Of a DNA stretch of 64,000 nt, positions 38,197 through 46,961 are shown in pieces. The notes under the pieces are model-generated. The model searched no databases. It saw nothing but the letters and a program-made list of their open reading frames with translations, and was not told the DNA's origin. How positions within the stretch are numbered: the stretch's first letter is position 1; every line of letters starts with the position of its first letter. The position numbers and the translations under genes were made by a program. This DNA comes from Hymenobacter yonginensis (GTDB taxonomy: Bacteria > Bacteroidota > Bacteroidia > Cytophagales > Hymenobacteraceae): the NCBI RefSeq assembly GCF_027625995.1, contig NZ_CP115396.1, forward strand, positions 4,216,501-4,280,500, written 5' to 3'.

Positions 38197-39926
38197 GACA
38201 GATGATATTCGGCCAGGCCCATGAGGGTGCGCAGCAACGACTGCAGCTTGGTTTGCACGGCGGCGCGCTTGGCGGCGTTGGTGGGTGCGGCCAGGTACTC
38301 GTTCCACTCTATCGTCCACTCAAAATCGGGTAGGCCCGGCAGCAGCGTGTCGTTGAGGTAGGTGAGCTGGGTGGGCGTGAGCTGGATGGGCGTCAGCAGC
38401 CGGGCCAGCTCCGCAATCAGCAGGTTGCAGTCGGCGGCGGTGGCGGCGGGCAGGGCCAGCACCAGCGCAATCGGGTCGATTTTGATGGTGGCGCCGCTGG
38501 TGGTGTAGCCGTTGTTGCTGATGAGCAGGTCGGTGAGCTGGTTGCGGCGGGGCAGCGTCACGGCGTTGATCCACATTTCGTAGTACTGCGGCGTCTGCCA
38601 GTAGGCCGGCCAGCCGGCCACGTTCGGCGGGTCGCCGAGCAGCTGCTGCTGCACGTTCGTGACGCCGTTGAGGTAGTTCCACATGGCGTATTGTGCCGTG
38701 ACGTTGGTGGCGGGCGGAAAGGCCACCTGCAACTGCCGGGCCGTGCCCACCGTGAAGTCGAGCGGGCTCTTAATCACGCAGCCCATGTTCACGGTGTCGA
38801 AGAAATGCTCGCTCCCGAGCAAAGCCCGCAGCACCGGCGCCACCTCGTAGTTGCTTTGCAGCAGCAGCTGGGCCATGGGCTCAATCACCTGGGTTTCGGT
38901 GGTGGCGTCAATCACGTAGTACACAAACCAGCGGTAGAGCTTGCGGCACAGGAAGCGCGCCGTTTCCTGCTGCCGGAACACCAGCGCAATCAGGGCCTTG
39001 TACTCCTGGTCGGTCTGGTTGCTGATAGTGGCGTTCTGGAAAGCGCTGCTGAAGGTTTTGGTGGTCGTGTCGTGGCGCGAGGCCGTGAAGTAGCCGACCT
39101 GGGTGGTGGCGTTGTCGCGCCAGCCCGTGAGCACGCGCGCGGCGGCCTGCACGTCGGCCTCGGTGTAGTTAGTGTAGTTGCCGGTCCCGATGAGTGGGCC
39201 CTTGCCTACCGTAAACAGTTCCAGCAGCTCGCGGCCATAGTTTTCGTTGGGGGCTGTGGCGGTGCTCTGGTTGCCGTTGAGGTAGCGCAGCATGGCCGGG
39301 TTCACGGTCACGTCTTCGGCCAGGCGCTGGATGTTGCCCAGCGCGTGGCGGCGTAGCAGCGCGCAGTACTGGTAGCCGTAGCGGGCGTCGTTGATGTCGC
39401 CAAGCTCCACCACAAAGTGGTTGTGCCAGAACAGCGTCATTTTCTCCACCAACGACGGCACCTGGCCCAGCAACTGCCCCAGCCACCAAGCCCGCAGCGA
39501 GGAGCGCCGCACGCCCTCGAAGTTCTGGTCGAAGGCCTGCGTCACCCAGGTCTGGCCCAGCGGCACGCTCGTATCCGTGGCCGACACGTTGAGCGGCGGC
39601 GCGGGCGCGGCTGGTGCCGTGAGCAGCGTGGTGAGCACCTGCGGCATGCTCCGGCTGGCCGCCGTCAGGATTTCGGAGCGGGTGGGGCCGAACAGCGTGC
39701 GGCGTAGCAGGTGCGCGGCCTGGGCGTAGCCCCACGGGCCCGTGTAGGGGTTCAGGCCGGCCGTAGAGCGGGGCGCGGTGGGCAGGCTGGTGTTGGCGTA
39801 GCGGCTCACGGTTTCGTCGCCGGAGCCGGTGGGCGGGTCGGTGCCGGGGGCGGGCGGCTCCGACATGGCGGCGGCCGGGGCTACCAGGGCAGAGGCGGGT
39901 TTGCGGAGGAAAGCTCTACGGTCCAT
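38193..39926 (-). CDS. DUF1800 protein with Tat-like signal
   Basis: 577 residues, MDRRAFLRKPASALVAPAAA being a probable Tat signal. DUF1800 family: AQAAHLLRRTLFGPTRSEIL near the N-terminus, MTLFWHNHFV, LRRHALGNIQRLAEDVTVNP, AMLRYLNGNQSTATAPNENY followed by GRELLELFTVGKG, and the late WPAYWQTPQYYEMWINA. DUF1800 proteins are nearly always encoded next to DUF1501, as here, suggesting a joint secreted function. It has no T9SS domain, so the partner protein may carry it. Confidence 0.9.
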   Translation of the reverse strand: MDRRAFLRKPASALVAPAAAMSEPPAPGTDPPTGSGDETVSRYANTSLPTAPRSTAGLNPYTGPWGYAQAAHLLRRTLFGPTRSEILTAASRSMPQVLTTLLTAPAAPAPPLNVSATDTSVPLGQTWVTQAFDQNFEGVRRSSLRAWWLGQLLGQVPSLVEKMTLFWHNHFVVELGDINDARYGYQYCALLRRHALGNIQRLAEDVTVNPAMLRYLNGNQSTATAPNENYGRELLELFTVGKGPLIGTGNYTNYTEADVQAAARVLTGWRDNATTQVGYFTASRHDTTTKTFSSAFQNATISNQTDQEYKALIALVFRQQETARFLCRKLYRWFVYYVIDATTETQVIEPMAQLLLQSNYEVAPVLRALLGSEHFFDTVNMGCVIKSPLDFTVGTARQLQVAFPPATNVTAQYAMWNYLNGVTNVQQQLLGDPPNVAGWPAYWQTPQYYEMWINAVTLPRRNQLTDLLISNNGYTTSGATIKIDPIALVLALPAATAADCNLLIAELARLLTPIQLTPTQLTYLNDTLLPGLPDFEWTIEWNEYLAAPTNAAKRAAVQTKLQSLLRTLMGLAEYHLS

Positions 39927-40161
39927 TGGCAGATAGTTGAGGTGGAAGGGCAGCAGCTGGTAAAGGCCTTGAAAGGAAGAGGTTAATCCGGCGCCTTACA
40001 AGGGCGTGTACTATCGACTTATTAAAATAGTGAAAGTTTAATAGACGATTCTTTTCAGGGTGCCATGCCTTTCTTGAAAGAGTGCCGGCCGCCAGCCACC
40101 AAACCCCGGCCATGTGCCCACAGCCCGGTTCCTGGCTTGCGGGTGCCGCCCGCAAATCCAC

Positions 40162-40193
40162 AAAAAAAAGCCCCGCCGGATGAGGGCGGGGCT
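40162..40193 (-). terminator. Terminator after the protease-fusion gene
   Basis: AGCCCCGCC (40169-40177) pairs with GGCGGGGCT (40185-40193), with eight A on the plus strand before it. The 293-bp gap 39927-40218 otherwise holds an AT-rich stretch (40000-40060) that may carry the DUF1800 promoter. Confidence 0.75.
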
Positions 40194-40218
40194 GAAAGAA
40201 AGCCGGAGCAAACCGGGG

Positions 40219-41388
40219 CTATTCGTAGACTTTCACCACAAACACGTAGTCCTGAAGCTTGCGAATCTGCTGGGGGCGCGAGGTGCCGGCCAGCTGGTTG
40301 GTGCGGGGCAGGTTGTAGGGCTGGGCCTGCGTGGCCGCCGCGCTCAGCGAGTCTACCAGCCGCATCAGATACGACGACTTGGTGGCGAAGGCCGCGCTCT
40401 GCGCGTCCATCTGGCGGCCGCTGATGATGCCAATCAGGTTGCCCCGATCATCGAGCAGCGGGCCGCCCGAGTTGCCGGGGTTCACCGGAATGCTGATCTG
40501 GTAAAAGGCCGAGTCACCTTCAAAGCCCGAGCGGGCGCTCAGCGAGCCATCGTTGAACACCAGGTCTTCGCGCGGATAGCCCAGCGTATACACTTTCTCG
40601 CCCAGGTCGGCGGTGCCGCGCTTGAAGGAGTAGGGCAGGCGGCCGAAGCCATTGAACTGCTTGTCGTTGATGCGCAGGATAGCCAGGTCGTGGGCCACGT
40701 CGGTGAACACCGGCTCGGCGCGGTAGCTGCGCCGGTCGCGGCCCTCAATCAGCAGCGAATCGGCCCCCTGAATGACGTGGTAGCTGGTCACCAGGTAGCC
40801 GTCAGCTGTCAGGGCGAAGCCCGTGCCGCTGAACTTGCCGGGGTTCACGGTTTCCGGCGCCGGTGCCTGGCCCCGGATGGCACGATTCATGGCCAGCTGG
40901 GTGCGGCGGATGCGCTCCACTTCTTTGCGCAGCACCGTGTAGCCGTACAGCGACGGTTTCTGCGAGGCGCGCCACCACTCAATGCCCAGCAGCGTGGTGA
41001 ACACGGCCAGCACGGCCACCGAGGCGGCCACCATCATAGTGGCGCGGTGCCCCTGCCAGAACCGGCGCAGCTGCTGCTCGGTGCGCGAAATATGCAGCTG
41101 CGGCATCAGCGGGTTGCCGGTTTCCAGCACTTCGCCGTCTTCGGCGTCGGTCAGTTTCACGGCCTGCTCGGCGTCCAGCTCAGCCTGAATGGCGCGCAGC
41201 TTGCGGCGCACGCTCAGGCGCTGGCCGTAGCTGTGCAGCGTATCGGTCAGGGAGGTGAAATCGGCGTAGCGCTCGGCCAGCACGGGGTCGGCGGACAGGC
41301 GGCGCTCTAGGTCGGTGCGCGCCGGCGCCGCCAGCTCGCCACGCTGGTAGGCCTCGAATAAAGCGTAATAGTCAGCTTCCGTCATCAT
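40219..41388 (-). CDS. Anti-sigma-like domain fused to trypsin-like serine protease
   Basis: 389 residues in three parts. The N-terminal ~70 residues (YYALFEAYQRGELAAPARTD, LERRLSADPVLAERYADF) resemble the sigma-binding helices of Bacteroidota anti-sigma factors. One membrane helix follows (residues ~116-136, ATMMVAASVAVLAVFTTLLG). The C-terminal ~200 residues form a DegP/trypsin-like protease with the triad His204 (SYHVIQG), Asp234 (AHDLAIL) and Ser307 (GNSGGPL). The gene lies 106 bp downstream of an ECF sigma gene. A plausible role is membrane-bound control of the sigma factor, with the protease on the outer side of the inner membrane. No PDZ domain is visible. This reading is inference from layout. 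Confidence 0.82.
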   Translation of the reverse strand: MMTEADYYALFEAYQRGELAAPARTDLERRLSADPVLAERYADFTSLTDTLHSYGQRLSVRRKLRAIQAELDAEQAVKLTDAEDGEVLETGNPLMPQLHISRTEQQLRRFWQGHRATMMVAASVAVLAVFTTLLGIEWWRASQKPSLYGYTVLRKEVERIRRTQLAMNRAIRGQAPAPETVNPGKFSGTGFALTADGYLVTSYHVIQGADSLLIEGRDRRSYRAEPVFTDVAHDLAILRINDKQFNGFGRLPYSFKRGTADLGEKVYTLGYPREDLVFNDGSLSARSGFEGDSAFYQISIPVNPGNSGGPLLDDRGNLIGIISGRQMDAQSAAFATKSSYLMRLVDSLSAAATQAQPYNLPRTNQLAGTSRPQQIRKLQDYVFVVKVYE

Positions 41389-41494
41389 AGGGCTAAGCGG
41401 GTGGGTGAGGTCCGCTGTTGTCTGGTACAGCGCGGAAAGGAAAACGGGTGGCTGCCGGTGGGCAGGCGTATTTCCTCAACACGCGCTTGTCTGA

Positions 41495-42079
41495 TCATGT
41501 CTCACTTTCCTGGTACTGCGTGAAAAAGAGCTTTTTCAGCCGCACCAGGCACTTGTACTTCTGGTTTTTGGCATTGTCGGCGTTGGTATAGCCGAAGTCT
41601 GCCGTGAGTTGCTGCATCGACTTGTCGAGCAGATAAAAGCCTTCCAGCAACGAGCGGCACGGTTCGCCGAGGCGTTCCATGGCTTCGTTCATGGTGGCGA
41701 AGCGCCGGTCCCGCTCCTCGGCTTCCTCCAGGTCGGCCTCGGCCCCTGTCTCCAGAAAAGGCTCGTGGTCGTCGAGGCGGGTGCCGAAGCGGGTTTTCTC
41801 GGCGAGGCGTTTCAGCCAGAGGCGGCGGCACACGGCGTAGAGGTAGGTTTTGATCTGGCAGCTCAGCTCCAGGGAGTTGTCGCGCACCTTCTCGTAAAAC
41901 ACCATTACGCCCTCCTGGTACACGTCCCGGGCGTCGTCTTCGGTGCCGCTGTTCTGCAGCACGTAGTGCGACACCATGGGCAGATGCAGCCGGTAGAGCT
42001 GCGCCAGGGCGCGGTCGTCGCCGCGGCGGATGGCCGCCACGAACTCGTCGTCAGTATAAGAAGCAGTGGCCTTCGCCAT
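41495..42079 (-). CDS. ECF-type RNA polymerase sigma factor
   Basis: 194 residues, extracytoplasmic-function sigma factor. Region 2: DDEFVAAIRRGDDRALAQLY, ARDVYQEGVMVFYEKVRD. Region 4: EPCRSLLEGFYLLDKSMQQL, NADNAKNQKYKCLVRLKKLF. The likely partner is the membrane protease fusion gene downstream on the same strand. The start is ATG 42079 (MAKATASYTDDEF). Its targets are unknown. Confidence 0.92.
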   Translation of the reverse strand: MAKATASYTDDEFVAAIRRGDDRALAQLYRLHLPMVSHYVLQNSGTEDDARDVYQEGVMVFYEKVRDNSLELSCQIKTYLYAVCRRLWLKRLAEKTRFGTRLDDHEPFLETGAEADLEEAEERDRRFATMNEAMERLGEPCRSLLEGFYLLDKSMQQLTADFGYTNADNAKNQKYKCLVRLKKLFFTQYQESET

Positions 42080-42211
42080 TCACTTTAGCAGTTAATACCC
42101 TGGAAGCAGTGGGGTAACCCCCTACGAAAATAAATTTCGGCGGTGGGTTACCTTTCGGCTTATTCTGGATGAACGGGGTTTTCAGACAAATTTTCCAAAT
42201 TTACCACAACG

Positions 42212-42463
42212 ATGAACAACCTCCTGAAGGTATCCGCTCTGTTCTGCGCCGTAGCTCTGGCTTCGTGCGAATCTAAGCCCGCCACCACCGAAGCTACCAC
42301 CACCACCGAAACCGGTACCGTAGAAACCACGGCTCCTGCTATGGACACCACGGCTATGGCTACGGACACGACGGCTATGGCTGCTCCGGCTACCACCGAG
42401 GCTCCTGCTACCACCACGGAGGCTACGTCGACCACGACGACCACCACCACCGAGCAGAAGTAA
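42212..42463 (+). CDS. Small Thr/Ala-rich lipoprotein
   Basis: 83 residues. Signal MNNLLKVSALFCAVALASC with Cys19 as lipid site. The mature part is almost wholly Thr, Ala and Glu, with AMDTTAMATDTTAMAAP repeats, and no fold is apparent. The opposite strand has an open frame too, but the lipobox and the exact terminator after the gene favour this strand. Related in style to the lipoproteins at 18290 and 18685. Confidence 0.7.
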   Translation: MNNLLKVSALFCAVALASCESKPATTEATTTTETGTVETTAPAMDTTAMATDTTAMAAPATTEAPATTTEATSTTTTTTTEQK

Positions 42464-42496
42464 TTGATACGGAGCTGACTCTGGTCAGGCTCCGGC

Positions 42497-42535
42497 AAAA
42501 GCCCGGCTTCCTTTGCGGAAGCCGGGCTTTTTTGT
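42497..42535 (+). terminator. Terminator after the Thr-rich lipoprotein gene
   Basis: AAAAGCCCGGCTTCC pairs exactly with GGAAGCCGGGCTTTT around TTTGC, followed by TTGTTTTTC. Confidence 0.9.
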
Positions 42536-42662
42536 TTTTCTGGCGGCGCGACTGGAAATAATCTAAAAATATTTAAGTATTTGATATTTAAAATGCAAAC
42601 TTTGCACTTTGGCTTGCTGGGTTGTTACCGCCGCCATATAGCTTATCTAATCTGCCTTCGCC

Positions 42663-42866
42663 GTGCCGCGCGCCACTCATCGTATTACCACTCCGCAGAA
42701 CGTCTTTGCGAGTGAACCAGCCGCCACGGAGCCTATAAGCTCAGAAGTGCCCACCACGCCAGCCGAAGAAATGCCTCTGGCCAATTCGGTGTTTATGGTC
42801 GGCGAGTATCTGGTAGGAGACGGCGAAGACGCCCGGCTTGGCGGCCACCCAGATATCCGGTATTAG
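42663..42866 (+). CDS. Small hypothetical protein
   Basis: Possible 67-residue protein from a GTG start, with no signal peptide or recognised domain (TPQNVFASEPAATEPIS, then FMVGEYLVGDGEDARLGG). It lies after a short AT-rich stretch (42555-42610) that could hold a promoter. Weak call, as codon bias and family are not clear. Confidence 0.3.
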   Translation: MPRATHRITTPQNVFASEPAATEPISSEVPTTPAEEMPLANSVFMVGEYLVGDGEDARLGGHPDIRY

Positions 42867-42933
42867 TAGCTGTTAAACTGCTCCCGTCGGAAGTAGAGGG
42901 AGGGTGAATCGTGAAGGGCACTGTACTGACCGA

Positions 42934-44712
42934 TTAGAGTTTTTCCTCCAGCCACAAAAAGCCGGCAGCCAGCACAAACAGCGCTACAAACCAGCCGGCG
43001 GGCCACGCCGCCTGCCGCTGCGCTGGCTCCGAGATATAAGCCGATGTCGCTGGTTTGGGAAGGGTGGCCACACGGCGCAGCGCCTCAGGGCCCTGCCAGT
43101 CCGGCGCCCCGAAAACATACAGCCACTGCGCCTGCTGCCCAGGCCGCTGCAGCTGCTGCCAGCCAGATTGGGTTGGCCAATACGTAGCCGTGCTCCACTC
43201 CGGCAGCAGGGCATCCTGGCGCAGCGCCAGCCGGGCCAGCGGCGCACCAGCCGCATCCGACACCAACAGGGGCCGCGTGGCAGATGCGGAAGCGCCAGCC
43301 AGCTGCAGCGCTACCGGCAGCCCGGCACAGGGCCAGGGATCCAGCGCCAGCCACTCGGTGGCGGCGGCTTCCGGCCGGCCGGCCGCAGAAAGTAGCCGGC
43401 TCCAATAGGCGGCGTACGTGGCGGTTTCGTTTTGCAGCAGCCATGGGTACGTTTCGGGCAGCACCGAAACCACCACCGTGCCCACCCCCAGGCGCTGGGC
43501 CGCCACCACCGCCCGGGCCGGATTGGCTGTGCCCACCAGCAGCCGGGCTGGGGCACTCAACTGCAGGATAGCCGGCATTACGGCTTTGGTGGCCGGCCAC
43601 GCCAGGCGCTGCGGACGGTCGGTGGCGGGCTGAGGCAGCACGCGCATGGTGGTGGCACCGCCCAGGCTGCGCGCGGGCGTGGTGGTTTCGGCCAGCACTA
43701 CTAGGCCCAGGCCTGCCGTGCGCTGGGCTGTGCGTACGGCCTGCGCCTCGGGGCCGGCAAGGCCGCCCAGAGCAGCCGCGTCGGCCACTACCACATCGTA
43801 GCGGGCCAGCAGCGCCAGCGTCAGGCGGCTGAGGTCGGTGGCGGGCTGGTTGCTGAACTCGGTTTGGGTGAGGCCGCGGCTGATGCCGGTGCGCCAGGCT
43901 ACGGCGTGCTGCCGCGCGGCCAGGTGGTTGCGCAGGAACTTCAGCTCAAACGAAGGCGTAGCCGCCAGCAGCAGCACCCGCAGCGGACGAGTCGGCAGCA
44001 CCTCGGCGGGCACCGGCTCAGCGGCCAGCGGACGGCGCAGCGGCCCGGCCGAAACCGTGGCTACCAGCCGGCCGGCAGCTTTGGGCGTGTAGCGCAGCTG
44101 AAACCTGCCACTGCCGCCCGGGAGTTGCACCGAGTCGTGGGTGGCGCCGGCAGCCTGCAGCCGCACCCATACCGGGCCGGGGGCGGCGGCGCGGTAGCGG
44201 CCTTCCACTACCAGCGGCTGGCCCAGCTCCAAACGTCGGTTCCAGGCGGCGGCCTGAAATCCAGCCGGGGCGGGCGGCGTATGCCAGAGAAGTCGAATGG
44301 AATCCAGCTCTGGCACGACGGCGGCGGGCAGCCCGGCGCCCAGCAAGTGCAGGTAGCGCAGCGCCGGCCGCTGCTCGGCTAACGCGCCCAGTCGGGCCAC
44401 GGCCTTGGCCCCCGTTGGAACGGCCACACTGGAATCAGGCGCATAAAACCAAACACGCGTGGTTGGTCCCAGGCGGCGCAGCAGGGCTAGTAGCGTGTCG
44501 GGCTGATAGCCAGGGGTGAGTAGAATGGCTTCGGAACGCGCTACCGCTACCGAGTGCCGGGGCGGGAAGGCCAGCAGCCAGAGCGCGGCTACGGCCACCA
44601 GCCCGGCCAGCACGCGCAGCAGCCGGCGGCGCCGGTCGGGGCGGTAGAAAGTGGCCAGGGCCACGCCCAAGCCCGCCAGCAGGCAGGCGCTCAGTAAAAC
44701 GTATAGCATCAT
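42934..44712 (-). CDS. Membrane protein of the MoxR/BatA cluster, unknown
   Basis: 592 residues. Two N-terminal helices (about residues 2-20 and 33-49) and one C-terminal helix (~570-588, GWFVALFVLAAGFLWLEEKL), so most of the protein faces the periplasm. The middle contains LRVLLLAATPSFELKFLRN and ARYDVVVADAAALGG, a Rossmann-like pattern seen in glutamine-amidotransferase-type domains of BatA-cluster membrane proteins. Its ATG overlaps the previous gene's end by 4 bp (ATGA), so the two are translationally coupled. Last gene in the MoxR cluster on this strand. Confidence 0.65.
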   Translation of the reverse strand: MMLYVLLSACLLAGLGVALATFYRPDRRRRLLRVLAGLVAVAALWLLAFPPRHSVAVARSEAILLTPGYQPDTLLALLRRLGPTTRVWFYAPDSSVAVPTGAKAVARLGALAEQRPALRYLHLLGAGLPAAVVPELDSIRLLWHTPPAPAGFQAAAWNRRLELGQPLVVEGRYRAAAPGPVWVRLQAAGATHDSVQLPGGSGRFQLRYTPKAAGRLVATVSAGPLRRPLAAEPVPAEVLPTRPLRVLLLAATPSFELKFLRNHLAARQHAVAWRTGISRGLTQTEFSNQPATDLSRLTLALLARYDVVVADAAALGGLAGPEAQAVRTAQRTAGLGLVVLAETTTPARSLGGATTMRVLPQPATDRPQRLAWPATKAVMPAILQLSAPARLLVGTANPARAVVAAQRLGVGTVVVSVLPETYPWLLQNETATYAAYWSRLLSAAGRPEAAATEWLALDPWPCAGLPVALQLAGASASATRPLLVSDAAGAPLARLALRQDALLPEWSTATYWPTQSGWQQLQRPGQQAQWLYVFGAPDWQGPEALRRVATLPKPATSAYISEPAQRQAAWPAGWFVALFVLAAGFLWLEEKL

Positions 44713-46961
44713 AGCGCTTGCAGGTAGCGTTGGCCCAGGCGGTCGGGGCGGGGCGAGCGGGTGGGGGCGGCCGGCGGCGCCGGGAGCAGGGCGGCCAGGG
44801 CTTTTTCGGCGGGCGCGAAGCAGGGGGCGCAGGTGGGGCGGGCGGCGCGGGCATCGGCGGCCAGTTGGCGCAGGGCCCGCACGGCGGCCAGGTAGGCGCC
44901 GGGGCGCTGCAGCGCGGCCTGAGCTACGGCCTGCCCGGCGCGGTCCAGCAGCACGGCGTCGGCAGGAGTGGCAGGCTGGCCGGCGCGCAGAGCCGCCAGC
45001 AGCCGCACCGCCGTCCTGATTTCAGGCTGCGTGGCTGGGGCCGGCAGCTGCCGGGTGCGGCGGGGGGCGGCGGCGTTGCCCAACTCACCGGACAGGCGCA
45101 GGGTGGCTTCGGGCAGGGCGGGCGGGTTGTAGCCGGCGTTGCGCACGTAGGCGCGAGTTTGCTGCTGCACCTGCTTGAGCAGACGCAGGGCGCGGTACTC
45201 GTAGGGCAAAGCCTCAGCGGGTTTGGCCAGCCGCAGCCGCAGCTCGGCCTCCCACATCTGGCTGAGCACCCCGCGCAGCTTGGCCTTCACTTCGGGCTCC
45301 AGGAAGTCGGCGGTTTCGGAGTCGTCGTGCTTGTGCACGTAGGCGTCCATGAGGGCCGCGGCGCCGCTGGCGGCACTGGTTTCGCCGGCCGGCGAGTGGT
45401 CGGCGTGGCCGTGGTCGTCGTGGCCGGCGTGCTCGGCGGGGTTTTCGGTGGCGTGGTCGGCTTCGCCTTCCTTATGGTCGTCGTCTTTATCGGCAGCGGA
45501 AGGGCCGGCGGTTTCGCCGATGCTGCCCTCGAATTCTTCGCCCAGAAACTTGCCGTAGCGCAGGCGCAACACTTTCTGGTCGAACCCCAGGTTGTTGCCG
45601 CGCTCGGCGAAGTCGGTGGCTGTCAGCCTGGGCTTTTCGGCCAGCAGCTTTTCGGTGTCGATGATGATCTGGCGCTGGCTACGGAAGTAGGCCGGCACCA
45701 CATTCACGCTTAGCGAAATATCGGTGAGGCCGTCCTGCACGGTGGTGTCTTCCCACTGCACGAGGTAGGTGTCGGAGCGGGTGAGCTGGCGGGCATTGTC
45801 GCGGGTCTGGACGTAGAAGTACACTTCGTCGCCGTAGGTGAGGCCCAGCGCCGGCAGGTTCAGCACTGAGGCCAGCGTGGCCTGCCGGGGCTGGCCGCGC
45901 AGGGCGGCGCTGAGGTTGGTTACTACCTCCTTGAACTTCACGGCCTCGCCCTGGCCCTGCGCCACGGTGGCCACCAGCTGGGCCTCGCTCAGGCCGTAGT
46001 CGTCGCGCAGGGCTACACGGACCGCCACCTGGGGGCGCTGGCCGAACTCGATGAGGGTGTAGGGCTTGGGCGTCTGGAGCTGGAGGGTGGGGGCGCGGTC
46101 GGGCTGCACGTCGAGGGCGTACTCCTCGGAGTTCTGCCCCGCGAAGCGCAGGTGATACAGGCCCGAGGTCGTGGCCGGCAGCTCCACCACAAACTGCGTG
46201 GGCTGGCCCGTCACGGCCCGAAACGGCTGCCTAAATTTGCCCATTTCCAGCACGGGCGGCGTACTACCGGCCGCACTCACCTGCACCGTCCAACGCACCC
46301 GCGAACCGACCGGACAGCTGAAGCTGAGGCCGGTGGGAGCATAAACAGCCCGGCGCGTGTAGGCCGGCGGCTGCACCCGGATGCGGGTGCCCAGCAGCCG
46401 GGGCGGCGCCGACTGGCCCGGTTTAGCGGCCGCCACTGCCGCCGCCGGAAAGCGCACAGCCAGCAGCGGGGCTGATGTAGGCTGGGGAGGATGATAAAGC
46501 CAGCCCCCAGCCGCCAGCAGCAGCAACGCCCCCACGCCGCCTGTTACCGGCTTCCAGGCGAATGGCAGCAGCTGCGGCTGCGCCTGCTGCAGCTCCGCCA
46601 AGCGCTCCTCGATGCGCTGCTGCTGCAGCTGCTCCAGCAGGTTGAGGGGGCGCGCCGGGTTGGGCAGCAGCAGGCCGGTGCTGTCTTCCAGCGAGGGATA
46701 GAGGCGGTCGAGGCGGCGGGCCAGGACCGGCAGGCGGGGCTGGTGCAGGCGGTAGAGCAGCAGCGCCACCACAATCAGCAGCGCCACCAGTAAGCCGATC
46801 AGAAGCGGCGCGGCGGTGGGCCAGTGCCGACCCCAGGCCCACCCGGCCAGCCCAGCCGCCGCCGCCAGCAGCAGCACGGCCCCGCTGGCGCGGCGGGCCT
46901 GGCGGCGGGCAATGCCGGCCAGAAGCGCCGCGCCGGAAAAGGTATCGGTGGTGGTCGGCAT
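44709..46961 (-). CDS. DUF4175-like membrane protein with His-rich segment
   Basis: 750 residues. Two N-terminal helices (about 27-45, 51-69), a third near 140-156, then a large region likely periplasmic or cytosolic. DUF4175 features include the beta-rich part (RIRVQPPAYTRRAVYAPTGL, VPAYFRSQRQIIIDTEKLLA) and a helical region (LRGVLSQMWEAELRLRLAKP). Residues ~495-530 hold a His/Asp-rich stretch (HAGHDDHGHADHS) that could bind metal. Ala/Pro/Leu-rich C-terminus. Starts one base inside the stop codon of BatA (TGATG). Role unknown, but always in this type of cluster. Confidence 0.75.
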   Translation of the reverse strand: MPTTTDTFSGAALLAGIARRQARRASGAVLLLAAAAGLAGWAWGRHWPTAAPLLIGLLVALLIVVALLLYRLHQPRLPVLARRLDRLYPSLEDSTGLLLPNPARPLNLLEQLQQQRIEERLAELQQAQPQLLPFAWKPVTGGVGALLLLAAGGWLYHPPQPTSAPLLAVRFPAAAVAAAKPGQSAPPRLLGTRIRVQPPAYTRRAVYAPTGLSFSCPVGSRVRWTVQVSAAGSTPPVLEMGKFRQPFRAVTGQPTQFVVELPATTSGLYHLRFAGQNSEEYALDVQPDRAPTLQLQTPKPYTLIEFGQRPQVAVRVALRDDYGLSEAQLVATVAQGQGEAVKFKEVVTNLSAALRGQPRQATLASVLNLPALGLTYGDEVYFYVQTRDNARQLTRSDTYLVQWEDTTVQDGLTDISLSVNVVPAYFRSQRQIIIDTEKLLAEKPRLTATDFAERGNNLGFDQKVLRLRYGKFLGEEFEGSIGETAGPSAADKDDDHKEGEADHATENPAEHAGHDDHGHADHSPAGETSAASGAAALMDAYVHKHDDSETADFLEPEVKAKLRGVLSQMWEAELRLRLAKPAEALPYEYRALRLLKQVQQQTRAYVRNAGYNPPALPEATLRLSGELGNAAAPRRTRQLPAPATQPEIRTAVRLLAALRAGQPATPADAVLLDRAGQAVAQAALQRPGAYLAAVRALRQLAADARAARPTCAPCFAPAEKALAALLPAPPAAPTRSPRPDRLGQRYLQAL

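Noticed and set aside
42160..42498. Minus-strand frame opposite the Thr-rich lipoprotein
   Set aside because: It translates to poly-Val/Ala runs and lacks a start context. The plus strand has a proper lipobox and a terminator with T-tract.
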